Counted from the first letter of the stretch, positions 1 to 9,480 are shown. The stretch: DNA of 64,000 nucleotides from Pseudomonas purpurea (GCF_039908635.1 NZ_CP150918.1:248001-312000), one strand, 5' to 3'. A program made the numbers and translations. The notes: generated by a model not told the origin, from the letters alone.

Positions 1-339
1 GGCGTCGAAGCGGTGCCGGCGGCGCAACTGGAGTCGGGGCGTTCCATCGGTCTGTCGAACGGGCAGCTGTTGCGCTACGTGATCCTGCCGCAAGCGGGGA
101 TCCTCAGCCTGCCGTCGCTGTTCGCCAACTTCATTTTCCTGCTCAAGGAAACCACCGTGGTGTCCGCGGTGGCGGTGCCGGAGATTCTCTACACCACCAA
201 GAGCTACATCGCGCTGTATTACAAAACCTACGAAATGCTCGCCGTGTTGACGCTGATTTGCGTGCTGCTGTTTTTGCCGCTGTCGCTGTTGCTCAGCCGC
301 CTGGAAAGGAGGCTCCAGCATGGCCAGTTCGGGTCTTGA
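1..339 (+). CDS. Amino acid ABC transporter permease, partial (5' end outside window)
   Basis: Inner-membrane permease of a polar amino acid ABC transporter (HisM/GlnP family). The frame is open from base 1 and reads GVEAVPAAQLESGRSIGLS before the first methionine, so the gene starts upstream of the window. The visible part carries the EAA-loop motif (EAVPAAQLESGRSIGLS) that docks on the ATPase, followed by hydrophobic segments near residues 20-50 and 75-100. It overlaps the next permease by 20 bases, as in operons with two permeases, one ATPase and one binding protein. The substrate cannot be read from the permease. Confidence 0.9.
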   Translation, partial: GVEAVPAAQLESGRSIGLSNGQLLRYVILPQAGILSLPSLFANFIFLLKETTVVSAVAVPEILYTTKSYIALYYKTYEMLAVLTLICVLLFLPLSLLLSRLERRLQHGQFGS

Positions 340-979
340 ATTGCTCTGGGTGTCGTTGCCTCAACTAGGCCGTGGCGCGGCGCAAACCCTGTCGATTTCC
401 TTTTTGAGCATCGCCATCAGCACCGTTGGCGGCGTGCTCTACGGCGTGTTGCGAACCCTGAATTCGAAATGGCTGAACGCGATCCTGCGGGTCTATCTGG
501 AATTGTTCCGGGCGATCCCGGTGCTGGTCTGGCTGTATCTGCTGTTTTTCGGCCTGCCGATCTTTTTCGGTCTGAGCATTCCCAGTTACTGGTGCGCGGT
601 GCTGGTGTTGTCGTTGTGGGGCGCCAGCGAGGTCGGTGAAGTGGTGCGCGGCGCGCTGCATTCGTTGCCGCACGGGCAACGCGAGGCGGGGCTGTCGATT
701 GGTTTGTCCGGCCCGCAGCTTTACGGTTACGTGCTGATCCCCCAGGCGCTGAAACGCATGACGCCGCCGACCATCAACGTCTACACGCGGATCATCAAGA
801 CCAGTTCGCTGGCGGTGCTGATCGGCGTGGTGGACGTGATCAAGGTCGGCCAGCAGATCATCGAACGCACCTACGAGTCGGTGCTGATCTACGGCGCGTT
901 GTTCCTGTTTTTCTTCTTTATCTGCTACCCGCTGTCGGCCGCTTCACGCGTGCTGGAGCGGCGCTGGACGCAAGCATGA
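320..979 (+). CDS. Amino acid ABC transporter permease (second subunit)
   Basis: Second inner-membrane permease of the same polar amino acid importer, 219 residues, normal for the HisMQ/GlnP family. The N-terminal half has the usual hydrophobic spans with LELFRAIPVLVWLYLLFF, and the EAA loop is near residues 105-130 (GALHSLPHGQREAGLSIGLS). The start ATG lies inside the end of the upstream permease, and the stop overlaps the ATPase start by four bases (ATGA), so translation is probably coupled. It should pair with the upstream permease as a heterodimer. Confidence 0.92.
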   Translation: MASSGLELLWVSLPQLGRGAAQTLSISFLSIAISTVGGVLYGVLRTLNSKWLNAILRVYLELFRAIPVLVWLYLLFFGLPIFFGLSIPSYWCAVLVLSLWGASEVGEVVRGALHSLPHGQREAGLSIGLSGPQLYGYVLIPQALKRMTPPTINVYTRIIKTSSLAVLIGVVDVIKVGQQIIERTYESVLIYGALFLFFFFICYPLSAASRVLERRWTQA

Positions 980-1758
980 GCGCATTGATCGAGTTCAAGG
1001 GTTTCAACAAGTTTTTCGGTGAACATCAGGTTCTCGACGGGATCGACCTGAGCGTGAAGGCCGGCGAGGTGATCGTCATCCTCGGCCCCAGCGGGTGCGG
1101 CAAAAGCACCTTGCTGCGCTGCCTCAACGGCCTGGAAGTCGCCCACAGCGGCAGCTTGAACTTCGCCGGCCGCGAGTTGCTGGGCAAAACCACCGACTGG
1201 CGCGAAGTGCGCCAGCAGATCGGCATGGTGTTCCAGAGCTACCACCTGTTCCCGCACATGAGCGTGCTCGACAACCTGTTGCTCGGTCCGCTCAAGGTGC
1301 AAAAGCGTCCGGTGCGCGAAGCCCGCGAACAAGCCGAAGCCTTGCTTGAACGGGTAGGTCTTTCGGACAAGCGCGATGCTTTTCCGCGTCAGCTTTCCGG
1401 AGGCCAGCAACAACGCATCGCCATCATTCGGTCGTTGTGCATGAACCCGCAGGTCATGTTGTTCGATGAAGTCACCGCCGCCCTGGACCCGGAAATGGTC
1501 AAGGAAGTGCTGGAGGTGATTCAGGGCCTGGCCCGCGATGGCATGACGCTGTTGATCGTCACCCACGAAATGGCCTTCGCCCGTGCCGTGGCCGACCGCA
1601 TCGTGTTCATGGATGCCGGGCGCATCCTTGAGCAAAACCCTCCCGAGACGTTCTTCACGAACCCGCAGACCGCACGTGCGCAGCAGTTCCTGGAGAAGTT
1701 CTCCTTCGTTGAAGCCCTGCCCAAAAAGACTCTTGCCAAGGAACTGGAACCCTCATGA
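976..1758 (+). CDS. Amino acid ABC transporter ATP-binding protein
   Basis: Cytoplasmic ATPase of the importer, GlnQ/HisP type, 260 residues. Walker A GPSGCGKS is at residues 37-44, the signature LSGGQ at 140-144, Walker B MLFDE ends at residue 165, and the H-loop is in VTHEMAF. The family drives polar amino acid uptake with two permeases and a periplasmic binding protein, all of which are adjacent here. It overlaps both neighbours by four bases. The substrate is unknown. Confidence 0.93.
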   Translation: MSALIEFKGFNKFFGEHQVLDGIDLSVKAGEVIVILGPSGCGKSTLLRCLNGLEVAHSGSLNFAGRELLGKTTDWREVRQQIGMVFQSYHLFPHMSVLDNLLLGPLKVQKRPVREAREQAEALLERVGLSDKRDAFPRQLSGGQQQRIAIIRSLCMNPQVMLFDEVTAALDPEMVKEVLEVIQGLARDGMTLLIVTHEMAFARAVADRIVFMDAGRILEQNPPETFFTNPQTARAQQFLEKFSFVEALPKKTLAKELEPS

Positions 1759-2639
1759 AAACTGCCAAGTCTTCACTGCTGCTACTCCCATTGGTCGGCC
1801 TCGCGTTGCTGGCCGGTTGCAACAAATCCGAAGAGCCCGCCAAGCCTGCGGCGTCCACCGCCAGCGCGGCGCCTGCGGCGAGCTACCTGGAAAAAATCAA
1901 GGCACGCGACAAGTTGATCGTCGGCGTGTTCACCGACAAACCGCCGTTTGGCTTTGTTGACGAAGCCGGGCGCTACGTGGGTTTTGATACCGACATTGGT
2001 CGCCGGTTTGCCAAGGACCTGTTGGGTGACGAGAACAAGGTCGAGTTCGTGGCGGTGGAACCGGCGAGCCGGATTCCATTCCTGCAAAGCGACAAGGTCG
2101 ACCTGATCCTGGCCAACATGACCGTGACTCCGGAGCGCAAGGAAGCGGTGGAATTCACCAATCCGAACCTCAAGGTTGCGGTGCAGGCGCTGGTCCCTGA
2201 GGCCAGCACCGTGAAGAGCCTGGAGGATCTGGCGACCCGCACCACAATCGTCACCACCGGCACCACGGCCGATATCTGGCTGACCAAGAACCACCCGGAC
2301 TGGAAGTTGCTCAAGTTCGAGAAAAACACCGAGTCGCTGCAAGCGCTGTCCAGTGGTCGCGGCGATGCCTATGCGCAGGACAACCTGATCCTGTTCAGCT
2401 GGGCCAAGCAGAACCCGGGCTACCGCGTACTGACGCAAACCCTGGGCGCTGAAGCACCGATCGCGCCGGCCGTGAAGAAGGGCAACCTCGAACTGCGCGA
2501 CTGGGTGAACACCGAACTGGCGAAATTGGGCGAAGAGAAATACCTGCTCAAACTGTACGACCAGTACGTGCGCAAAGAACTGAGCGACGACACCAAGCCT
2601 GAGAGCGTGATCGTTGAAGGCGGGAAGTGGCAGGGCTAA
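1755..2639 (+). CDS. Amino acid ABC transporter substrate-binding lipoprotein
   Basis: Substrate-binding protein of family 3 (PBPb fold), 294 residues. The N-terminus is a lipoprotein signal with lipobox LAGC, so Cys22 should be lipidated; Asn at +2 does not suggest inner-membrane retention. An Ala/Pro-rich linker (about residues 28-45) precedes the binding domain, which begins around KLIVGVFTDKPPFGF. It is the last gene of the four-gene operon, an unusual place since binding proteins often come first, and it may be boosted by its own translation signals. A REP repeat follows the stop. Ligand specificity cannot be deduced. Confidence 0.9.
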   Translation: MKTAKSSLLLLPLVGLALLAGCNKSEEPAKPAASTASAAPAASYLEKIKARDKLIVGVFTDKPPFGFVDEAGRYVGFDTDIGRRFAKDLLGDENKVEFVAVEPASRIPFLQSDKVDLILANMTVTPERKEAVEFTNPNLKVAVQALVPEASTVKSLEDLATRTTIVTTGTTADIWLTKNHPDWKLLKFEKNTESLQALSSGRGDAYAQDNLILFSWAKQNPGYRVLTQTLGAEAPIAPAVKKGNLELRDWVNTELAKLGEEKYLLKLYDQYVRKELSDDTKPESVIVEGGKWQG

Positions 2640-2657
2640 GCTGCTGATTGATTCCAC

Positions 2658-2788
2658 CTGTGGCGAGCGAGCTTGCTCGCGCTGGGGCGCGTAGCGGCCC
2701 TGAAACCTGCGTTTGCGATTTGTCTGTAACGCATTGCCAGGTTTACGGCTGCTGCGCAACCGAGCGGGAGCAAGCTCCCTCGCCACAG
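2658..2788. repeat. REP doublet, convergent
   Basis: Two inverted REP units. The left arm is CTGTGGCGAGCGAGCTTGCT and the right arm ends in GGGAGCAAGCTCCCTCGCCA. It lies between the end of the ABC operon and the convergent ATPase gene, where it may stabilise mRNA ends or act as a weak bidirectional terminator. Confidence 0.85.
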
Positions 2789-2800
2789 AGGGTGCGACGC

Positions 2801-3961
2801 TCAATCCGGCCAATGCCACGCCGGCTCGTCCAGCATCCGCTGCCCGACAATCCCGGTCTGGCCGAAGTTTTTTTCCAGCACGATGCAATTGCACTCCGGG
2901 TCTTGCTGCAACGCCGAAATCAGCCGTCGGGCGTGGGACACCACCCACACCTGGCACTGTCCGGAGGCGCGGATAATCAAGCGCGCCAGGGCCGGTAACA
3001 AATCCGGGTGCAGGCTGGTTTCCGGCTCGTTGAGCACCATCAGCGTCGGCGGCCGGGGTGTCAGCAGCGCCGCGACCAGCAGCAGATAGCGCAAGGTTCC
3101 GTCCGACAGTTCGGCCGCCGACAGGGGCCGCAACAACCCTTCCTGATAAAACTCGATGGCAAACCGGCCACCGTGCAGCGGATCAATGTTCAGCCGTGCG
3201 CCGGGGAACGCGTCGCTGATGGCCGTGTGTAACGCCTCGGGGTCGCCGATCTCGATGATGGTTTGCAGCGCCGCCGCGAGGTCCCGGCCATCGTGGTGCA
3301 ACACTGGCGTGCGGGTGCCCAGTTGCGGCTGGCGCACCGGCGCATCGGCGTCGCTGCGAAAGTGATCGTAGAAGCGCCAGCGGCGAATGAACTCGCGCAG
3401 CTCCAGCACTTCCGGTGACGTGCGCAGGTTGCCGACCTGATCGAACAGGCTGTCGAAGTTCGGCGTGTGCTGGGCCAGCACGCCCCAGCCGCGACCTTCG
3501 CGGGCGCGGATCATCGGCCCGTCGCGGTCCACCAGCAAACTGGCCGGCCGGTAGACCGGGCCGGACCAGATGCATTCCTTCTTGATTTCCGGGTCCAGGG
3601 AAAACTCGGACTCGCTCGGTTCCGGCAGGCCGAGGGCAATCGAGTAGCTGAAGTCTTCACCGGCAAAACCCAGGCGCAGGCGTTTCGGGGAATGGCGGAC
3701 CGACGCCTCGACCGCCACCTCGCCATTGCGCATGCGCCGGCTGATTGTTTCCGGGCCGGCCCAGAACGTCGAATCCAGGCCACCCTCGCGTGCGAGCGCA
3801 TTGACCACGCCGCCCTGGGCAGTTTCCGCCAGCAAACGCAGCGCCCGGTAGAGGTTGGATTTGCCGCTGCCGTTAGGGCCGGTAATCAGGTTCAGCCGCT
3901 CCAGCGGGATCACCAGTTTGTTGATCGAACGGTAATTGGCCACCGCGAGGGTCTTGAGCAT
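2801..3961 (-). CDS. AAA family ATPase (RecF/SMC-like, COG4637 type)
   Basis: Soluble ATPase of 386 residues with an ABC/SMC-type head. Walker A GPNGSGKS is at residues 28-35, and the C-terminal half carries a Walker B/D-loop stretch LMVLNEPETSLHPDLL in which Asn precedes the catalytic Glu. The N-terminus (LAVANYRSINKLVIPLERLN) is typical of RecF-like predicted ATPases that lack a long coiled coil. No nuclease partner such as a TOPRIM or HNH gene is adjacent, so it is not an OLD or Septu-type pair as far as can be seen here. It is monocistronic, between two divergent or convergent operons. The role is unknown. Confidence 0.8.
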   Translation of the reverse strand: MLKTLAVANYRSINKLVIPLERLNLITGPNGSGKSNLYRALRLLAETAQGGVVNALAREGGLDSTFWAGPETISRRMRNGEVAVEASVRHSPKRLRLGFAGEDFSYSIALGLPEPSESEFSLDPEIKKECIWSGPVYRPASLLVDRDGPMIRAREGRGWGVLAQHTPNFDSLFDQVGNLRTSPEVLELREFIRRWRFYDHFRSDADAPVRQPQLGTRTPVLHHDGRDLAAALQTIIEIGDPEALHTAISDAFPGARLNIDPLHGGRFAIEFYQEGLLRPLSAAELSDGTLRYLLLVAALLTPRPPTLMVLNEPETSLHPDLLPALARLIIRASGQCQVWVVSHARRLISALQQDPECNCIVLEKNFGQTGIVGQRMLDEPAWHWPD

Positions 3962-4148
3962 GGGGGCGTTCTCGGGTCGTGCCCACGCCGATCCGGTCGT
4001 GTGGGATTGCGTTCCATGGCGGCGCTCCTCGCCGTGCGCGGGAACGATCGGTGGGCAGTATAAGGACGGCCCGTGCAGACAGGGAACCCTGATCTAAGCT
4101 CTCAGTCGCATAGTCACGTTTGTGACGGTCTGACGCAAAGGAGCCTGC

Positions 4149-5249
4149 ATGGCTGGTCGTGAAATAAAGCTGTTCGTCGGCCTGGGGCTGTTGGCTCTGC
4201 TGGGTGCGTGTGGCGATAAAAAACCGCTCGAAAAAGAGCGCCCGCGAGTCTTCGTGCAAGCGGTCAACCCCGCCGATTTCGCGGCGTCGGTGACCTTGAC
4301 CGGCGACGTCCAGGCACGAGTCCAGACCGAGTTGTCGTTTCGCGTCGGCGGCAAGATCATCCAGCGCCTGGTGGATGTCGGTGACCGGGTGTCGGCCCAA
4401 CAGGTACTGGCCCGGCTGGACCCCAAGGATTTGCAGATCAATGTCGACACGGCGCAGGCCCAGGTGGTCGCCGAACAGGCTCGGGTCACGCAGACCGCCG
4501 CAGCGTTTGTGCGCCAGCAAAAACTCTTGCCCAAGGGCTACACCAGCCAGAGTGAGTACGATTCCGCCCAAGCCGCATTACGCAGCAGTCAAAGCGCCTT
4601 GACCGCTGCCCAGGCGCAACTGGCCAACGCACGCGAACAATTGAGCTACACCGCGCTGATCGCCGAAGCGCCGGGGGTGATTACGGCACGTCAGGCCGAG
4701 GTCGGCCAGGTGGTGCAGGCCACGGAGCCGATTTTCAGCCTGGCCCGGGACGGGGCGCGTGACGCCGTGTTCAATGTCTATGAGTCGTTATTGATCGCAC
4801 CGCCCGCGGACCGCTCGCTGGTGGTCAGCCTGGTCGATAACCCGGCCATCAACACCACCGGCACCGTGCGTGAAATCACCCCGGCCGTCTCCGCGCAAAC
4901 CGGCACGGTGCAGGTCAAGGTGACCCTCAACGACCTGCCCCAGGGCATGCAACTGGGCTCGGTGGTCAGCGCCACGGCCAAGGTGCCGGGCAAGTCGGCG
5001 GTGGAACTGCCGTGGTCGGCGCTGACCAAAGACCTCAGCGCCCCGGCCGTCTGGGTGGTCGGCGACGACGGTACGGCGCAGCTGCGGGGCGTTACGGTGG
5101 CGCGCTACCTGACGGGCAACGTGATCATCAGTGACGGCCTGAGCGGCGGCGAAAACGTCGTGACCGCCGGTGGTCAGTTGCTGCACCCAGGCTCGCGAGT
5201 GGAAATCGCCGTGCCTCTCGACGCAGGGCCCACGGGAGACCAGCCATGA
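4149..5249 (+). CDS. triA: RND efflux periplasmic adaptor lipoprotein, TriA-like
   Basis: Membrane fusion protein of a tripartite efflux pump, 366 residues. The lipobox LGAC puts the lipidated cysteine at residue 21. A lipoyl-like half motif (GDVQARVQTELSFRVGGKI) is followed by an alpha-hairpin rich in Gln and Ala (about residues 95-165), then beta-barrel and membrane-proximal domains. It is the first of two adjacent adaptor genes ahead of one RND transporter, the arrangement known for TriABC of P. aeruginosa, which needs both adaptors and the separately encoded OpmH channel. The assignment to TriA rests on gene order and the very TriC-like transporter. Confidence 0.8.
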   Translation: MAGREIKLFVGLGLLALLGACGDKKPLEKERPRVFVQAVNPADFAASVTLTGDVQARVQTELSFRVGGKIIQRLVDVGDRVSAQQVLARLDPKDLQINVDTAQAQVVAEQARVTQTAAAFVRQQKLLPKGYTSQSEYDSAQAALRSSQSALTAAQAQLANAREQLSYTALIAEAPGVITARQAEVGQVVQATEPIFSLARDGARDAVFNVYESLLIAPPADRSLVVSLVDNPAINTTGTVREITPAVSAQTGTVQVKVTLNDLPQGMQLGSVVSATAKVPGKSAVELPWSALTKDLSAPAVWVVGDDGTAQLRGVTVARYLTGNVIISDGLSGGENVVTAGGQLLHPGSRVEIAVPLDAGPTGDQP

Positions 5250-6313
5250 AACGCCTGTTGTGGTTGACTGCAGGCCTGTTGCTGAGCGCCTGCTCGAAAA
5301 AGGAGCCGCCACCGGAACCGGTCCGGCCGGTGCTGTCGATTGAAGTCCAGTCCCTCGACCAACAGGCGCTGGGGCGGTTTGCCGGGAGCATTCAGGCGCG
5401 TTATGAAACCAACGTCGGTTTCCGCGTGCCGGGGCGCATTGCCAGTCGCAACGTCGATGTCGGGAGTGAGGTCGAGAAGGGCGCGTTGCTGGCCACCCTC
5501 GACCCGACCGATCAACAGAACCAGTTGCGGGCCAGCCAGGGCGACCTGGCGCGGGTCGAGGCGCAGTGGATCAACGCCCAGGCCAATGCCCGGCGTCAGC
5601 AGGAACTGTTCAACCGTGGCGTGGGCGCCCAGGCACAACTGGACATCGCCCAGACCGACCTGAAAACCACCCAGGCGTCACTGGACCAGGCCAAAGCGGC
5701 GGTCAATCAGGCCAAGGATCAGCTCAATTACAGCCAACTGCACACCGACCATGCCGCGGTGGTCACGGCCTGGAACGCCGAGGCCGGGCAAACGGTCAGC
5801 GCCGGGCAACAAGTGGTGACGCTGGCGCGGCCGGACATCAAGGAAGCAGTGATCGACCTGCCGGCCAACCTCGCCGAACGGTTGCCGGCCGACGTGGTGT
5901 TTCTGGTCGCGGCGCAACTCGACCCGGACATTCACACCACCGCCACCGTGCGCGAAATCGAACCCCAGGCGCAAAGCGCCACCCGGACCCGCCGCGCGCG
6001 GCTGACCCTGGCCGAGACGCCGCCAGGCTTTCGGCTCGGCACCGCAATCAGCGTGACCTTGAGTTCAGCCATCGAGCCGCGCATCGAGTTGCCCCTCGGT
6101 GCCCTGCAAGAGGTCGATGGCAAAACACGGATCTGGGTCATCGACACGGCCACCCAAACCGTTTCCCCACGGGAGGTCACATTGCTCAGCCGAGGCGCCG
6201 ACAGCGTGACCCTCGCCAGCGGCGTCAAACCCGGCGAGCGGGTGGTCAGTGCTGGCGTGAACAGCCTCAAACCGGGGCAGAAAATCAAAATCGACGAGGA
6301 CAGTCCACGATGA
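5246..6313 (+). CDS. triB: RND efflux periplasmic adaptor lipoprotein, TriB-like
   Basis: Second adaptor of the pump, 355 residues. The signal ends in lipobox LSAC with Cys16 as lipidation site. The domain order matches the upstream adaptor: lipoyl half motif near YETNVGFRVPGRIASRNVDV, a coiled hairpin (about residues 85-150), then beta-barrel. The start overlaps the triA stop and the stop overlaps the triC start, both by four bases, so the three are coupled. In TriABC both adaptors are required and assemble as a mixed ring. Confidence 0.8.
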   Translation: MKRLLWLTAGLLLSACSKKEPPPEPVRPVLSIEVQSLDQQALGRFAGSIQARYETNVGFRVPGRIASRNVDVGSEVEKGALLATLDPTDQQNQLRASQGDLARVEAQWINAQANARRQQELFNRGVGAQAQLDIAQTDLKTTQASLDQAKAAVNQAKDQLNYSQLHTDHAAVVTAWNAEAGQTVSAGQQVVTLARPDIKEAVIDLPANLAERLPADVVFLVAAQLDPDIHTTATVREIEPQAQSATRTRRARLTLAETPPGFRLGTAISVTLSSAIEPRIELPLGALQEVDGKTRIWVIDTATQTVSPREVTLLSRGADSVTLASGVKPGERVVSAGVNSLKPGQKIKIDEDSPR

Positions 6314-9300
6314 AAGGGCCTTTCAACCTATCCGAATGGGCTCTCAAGCATCAGTCGTTCGTGTGGTACCTGATGTTCGTCGCACTGCTGATGGGGGTGT
6401 TTTCGTACCTGAACCTGGGGCGCGAAGAAGACCCGTCCTTCACCATCAAGACCATGGTCATCCAGACCCGTTGGCCGGGCGCGACCCAGGAAGAAACCCT
6501 CAAGCAGGTCACCGACCGCATCGAGAAAAAACTCGAAGAGCTGGACTCCCTCGACTACGTGAAAAGCTACACCCGCCCCGGCGAATCGACGGTGTTCGTG
6601 TACCTGCGCGACACCACCAGTGCCAAGGACATTCCGGAAATCTGGTATCAGGTGCGCAAGAAGATCAACGACATTCGCGGCACCTTCCCCCAGGGCTTGC
6701 AGGGGCCGGCGTTCAACGATGAGTTCGGTGACGTGTACGGCTCGATCTACGCCTTCACCGCCGATGGCCTGTCGATGCGCCAGTTGCGCGATTACGTCGA
6801 ACAGGCCCGCGCCGAGATCCGGGATGTGCCGGGGCTGGGCAAGATCGAAATGGTCGGTCAGCAGAACGAAGTGCTGTACCTGAACTTCTCGACCCGCAAA
6901 CTCGCGGCGCTGGGCATCGACCAGCGTCAGGTGGTGCAAAGCCTGCAAACCCAGAACGCGGTGACGCCGGCCGGGGTGATCGAGGCCGGGCCGGAGCGCA
7001 TTTCCGTGCGCACCTCGGGGCAATTCGCTTCGGAAAAAGACCTGGCCGACGTCAACCTGCGGCTCAACGACCGGTTCTATCGGCTGGCGGACATTGCCGA
7101 GATCAGCCGTGGCTACGTCGACCCGGCGTCCCCGATGTTTCGCTTCAATGGTCAGCCGGCCATCGGCCTGGCAATCGCGATGAAGAAGGGCGGCAACATT
7201 CAGGCGTTTGGTAACGCGCTGCATCAACGCATGGATGAACTCACCGCCAACCTGCCGGTGGGCGTGGGGGTGCATAAAGTCTCGGACCAGTCTGAAGTGG
7301 TCGAAGAGGCGGTCGGCGGCTTCACCAGTGCCTTGTTCGAGGCGGTGATCATTGTGCTGGTGGTCAGCTTCATCAGCCTGGGCGTGCGCGCCGGGCTGGT
7401 GGTGGCGTGCTCGATTCCGCTGGTGTTGGCGATGGTTTTCATCTTCATGGAATACAGCGGCATCACCATGCAGCGGATTTCCCTCGGTGCGTTGATTATC
7501 GCCCTCGGCCTGCTGGTGGATGACGCGATGATCACCGTGGAGATGATGGTCACACGCCTGGAAATGGGCGAAACCAAGGAGCAGGCGGCAACCTTCGCCT
7601 ACACCTCCACTGCGTTCCCGATGCTCACCGGGACCCTGGTGACCGTGGCCGGTTTTGTGCCGATTGGCCTGAACGCCAGCTCGGCGGGTGAATACACCTT
7701 CACCCTGTTTGCGGTGATCGCCGTGGCCATGCTGGTGTCGTGGATCGTCGCGGTGCTGTTCGCCCCGGTGATCGGCGTGCACATCCTCAGCGCCGATGTG
7801 AAACCCCATGACGCCGAACCCGGACGCATCGGCCGAGCCTTCAATGGCGGGTTGATGTGGTGCCTGCGCCACCGCTGGTGGGCCATCGGCATCACGCTGC
7901 TGTGCTTCGTGCTCGCAGTGTTTTCCATGCAGTTCGTGCAGAACCAGTTCTTCCCGTCCTCGGACCGTCCGGAAATCCTCGTCGACCTGAACCTGCCGCA
8001 AAACGCCTCGATGGACGAGACCCGCAAGGCCGTCGACCGCCTCGAAGCCACGCTCAAGGACGATCCGGACATCGTGCGCTGGAGCACTTACATCGGCGAG
8101 GGGGCAATCCGTTTCTACCTGCCTTTGGACCAGCAGTTGCAGAACCCCTACTACGCGCAACTGGTGATCGTCAGTAAAGACTTCAAGGCCCGCGCAGCGC
8201 TGAGCCAACGCTTGCGCGAACGGCTGCGCAAAGACTTTGTCGGCATCGGCAGCTACGTGCAGGCCCTGGAAATGGGCCCGCCCGTCGGCCGGCCGATCCA
8301 GTACCGGGTCAGCGGAAAAGACATCGACCAGGTGCGCAAACATGCCATTGCACTGGCGGCCGAACTGGACAAGAACAGCCACATTGGCGAGATCATCTAT
8401 GACTGGAACGAGCCGGGCAAAGTCCTGCGCATCGACATCGCCCAGGACAAGGCGCGGCAACTCGGGTTGTCCTCCGAGGACGTGTCGAACCTGATGAACA
8501 GCATCGTCAGCGGCTCGGCGCTGACCCAGGTCGACGACGATATCTACCTGATCAACGTGGTAGGTCGTGCCGTGGACGCCGAACGCGGCACGCCCGAGAC
8601 CCTGCAGAACCTGCAAATCGTGACGCCCGGCGGCACGTCGATTCCGCTGCTGGCGTTCGCCACTGTGCGTTATGAACTGGAGCAGCCGCTGGTCTGGCGC
8701 CGCGACCGTAAACCGACCATCACCATCAAAGCGGCGGTGCGCGACGAGATTCAACCCACCGACCTGGTGAAACTGCTGAAACCGGCCATCGACCAGTTTG
8801 CCGCCGGTTTGCCGGTGGGCTACAAGGTCGCCACCGGTGGTACGGTGGAAGAAAGCGGCAAGGCCCAGGGGCCGATTGCCAAGGTCGTGCCGTTGATGCT
8901 GTTTTTGATGGCGACCTTCCTGATGATCCAGTTGCACAGCGTGCAGAAGATGTTTCTGGTGGCCAGTGTCGCGCCGCTGGGGCTGATCGGCGTGGTGCTG
9001 GCGCTGATTCCCACAGGCACGCCGATGGGGTTTGTGGCGATCCTCGGGATTCTGGCGTTGATCGGCATCATCATCCGCAACTCGGTGATTCTGGTGACCC
9101 AGATCGATGCCTTCGAACGTGACGGCTACGCGCCGTGGGACGCGGTGGTGCAAGCCACCGAGCACCGACGGCGGCCGATCCTGCTGACGGCGGCGGCCGC
9201 CAGCCTGGGCATGATCCCCATCGCCCGCGAAGTGTTCTGGGGACCGATGGCCTACGCAATGATCGGCGGGATCGTCGTCGCCACCTTGCTGACGCTGTTG

Positions 9301-9363
9301 TTCCTGCCGGCGCTGTACGTGGCCTGGTACAAGATCAAGGAGCCGAAGAAAACCGCACAGTAA
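6310..9363 (+). CDS. triC: RND efflux transporter, TriC-like
   Basis: Inner-membrane proton-driven RND transporter, 1017 residues from the ATG at 6310. The frame is open much further upstream, but 6310 overlaps the triB stop (ATGA) and gives the normal RND start (MKGPFNLSEWALKHQS). There are twelve expected membrane spans; the paired aspartates of TM4 are in GLLVDDAMITVE, and the second hydrophobic block starts near residue 850. The family exports hydrophobic drugs such as triclosan with TriA, TriB and OpmH. No outer-membrane gene follows; a terminator hairpin and a REP do. Confidence 0.88.
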   Translation: MKGPFNLSEWALKHQSFVWYLMFVALLMGVFSYLNLGREEDPSFTIKTMVIQTRWPGATQEETLKQVTDRIEKKLEELDSLDYVKSYTRPGESTVFVYLRDTTSAKDIPEIWYQVRKKINDIRGTFPQGLQGPAFNDEFGDVYGSIYAFTADGLSMRQLRDYVEQARAEIRDVPGLGKIEMVGQQNEVLYLNFSTRKLAALGIDQRQVVQSLQTQNAVTPAGVIEAGPERISVRTSGQFASEKDLADVNLRLNDRFYRLADIAEISRGYVDPASPMFRFNGQPAIGLAIAMKKGGNIQAFGNALHQRMDELTANLPVGVGVHKVSDQSEVVEEAVGGFTSALFEAVIIVLVVSFISLGVRAGLVVACSIPLVLAMVFIFMEYSGITMQRISLGALIIALGLLVDDAMITVEMMVTRLEMGETKEQAATFAYTSTAFPMLTGTLVTVAGFVPIGLNASSAGEYTFTLFAVIAVAMLVSWIVAVLFAPVIGVHILSADVKPHDAEPGRIGRAFNGGLMWCLRHRWWAIGITLLCFVLAVFSMQFVQNQFFPSSDRPEILVDLNLPQNASMDETRKAVDRLEATLKDDPDIVRWSTYIGEGAIRFYLPLDQQLQNPYYAQLVIVSKDFKARAALSQRLRERLRKDFVGIGSYVQALEMGPPVGRPIQYRVSGKDIDQVRKHAIALAAELDKNSHIGEIIYDWNEPGKVLRIDIAQDKARQLGLSSEDVSNLMNSIVSGSALTQVDDDIYLINVVGRAVDAERGTPETLQNLQIVTPGGTSIPLLAFATVRYELEQPLVWRRDRKPTITIKAAVRDEIQPTDLVKLLKPAIDQFAAGLPVGYKVATGGTVEESGKAQGPIAKVVPLMLFLMATFLMIQLHSVQKMFLVASVAPLGLIGVVLALIPTGTPMGFVAILGILALIGIIIRNSVILVTQIDAFERDGYAPWDAVVQATEHRRRPILLTAAAASLGMIPIAREVFWGPMAYAMIGGIVVATLLTLLFLPALYVAWYKIKEPKKTAQ

Positions 9364-9367
9364 CGGC

Positions 9368-9386
9368 GAGCGCTTCGCGCTCTTTT
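9368..9386 (+). terminator. Rho-independent terminator of triABC
   Basis: A perfect stem GAGCGC-TTC-GCGCTC followed by TTTT, placed four bases after the triC stop codon. It is short but GC-rich, with a tight three-base loop. Confidence 0.7.
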
Positions 9387-9480
9387 CGCGAGCAAGCCCG
9401 CTCCCACACTGGATCGTGTCGTACACATGTTTTGTGTTCGCTGAAGATCAAATGTGGGAGCGGGCTTGCTCGCGAAAGCG
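9385..9480. repeat. REP doublet (CGCGAGCAAGCCCGCTCCCA family)
   Basis: Inverted arms TCGCGAGCAAGCCCGCTCCC and GGGAGCGGGCTTGCTCGCGA, separated by about 45 bases, between the convergent triC and methyltransferase genes. This REP subtype differs from the GTGGCGAGGGAGC type used in most other gaps. Confidence 0.85.

Noticed and set aside
2801..3961. ATPase plus neighbour as a defence pair (OLD, Septu or similar)
   Set aside because: No nuclease, TOPRIM or HNH partner is adjacent and the gene stands alone between REP and triA.
5566..6309. Longer open frame upstream of triC as a fused protein
   Set aside because: The extra 248 codons overlap triB in another frame and read as a Gly/Arg/Gln-rich shadow; ATG at 6310 with ATGA overlap is the normal RND start.
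6328..9426. A 1032-codon open frame antisense to triC
   Set aside because: It mirrors the triC coding frame with a His/Arg/Gln-rich, low-plausibility protein. Long antisense frames are common in GC-rich genes with strong third-position bias.
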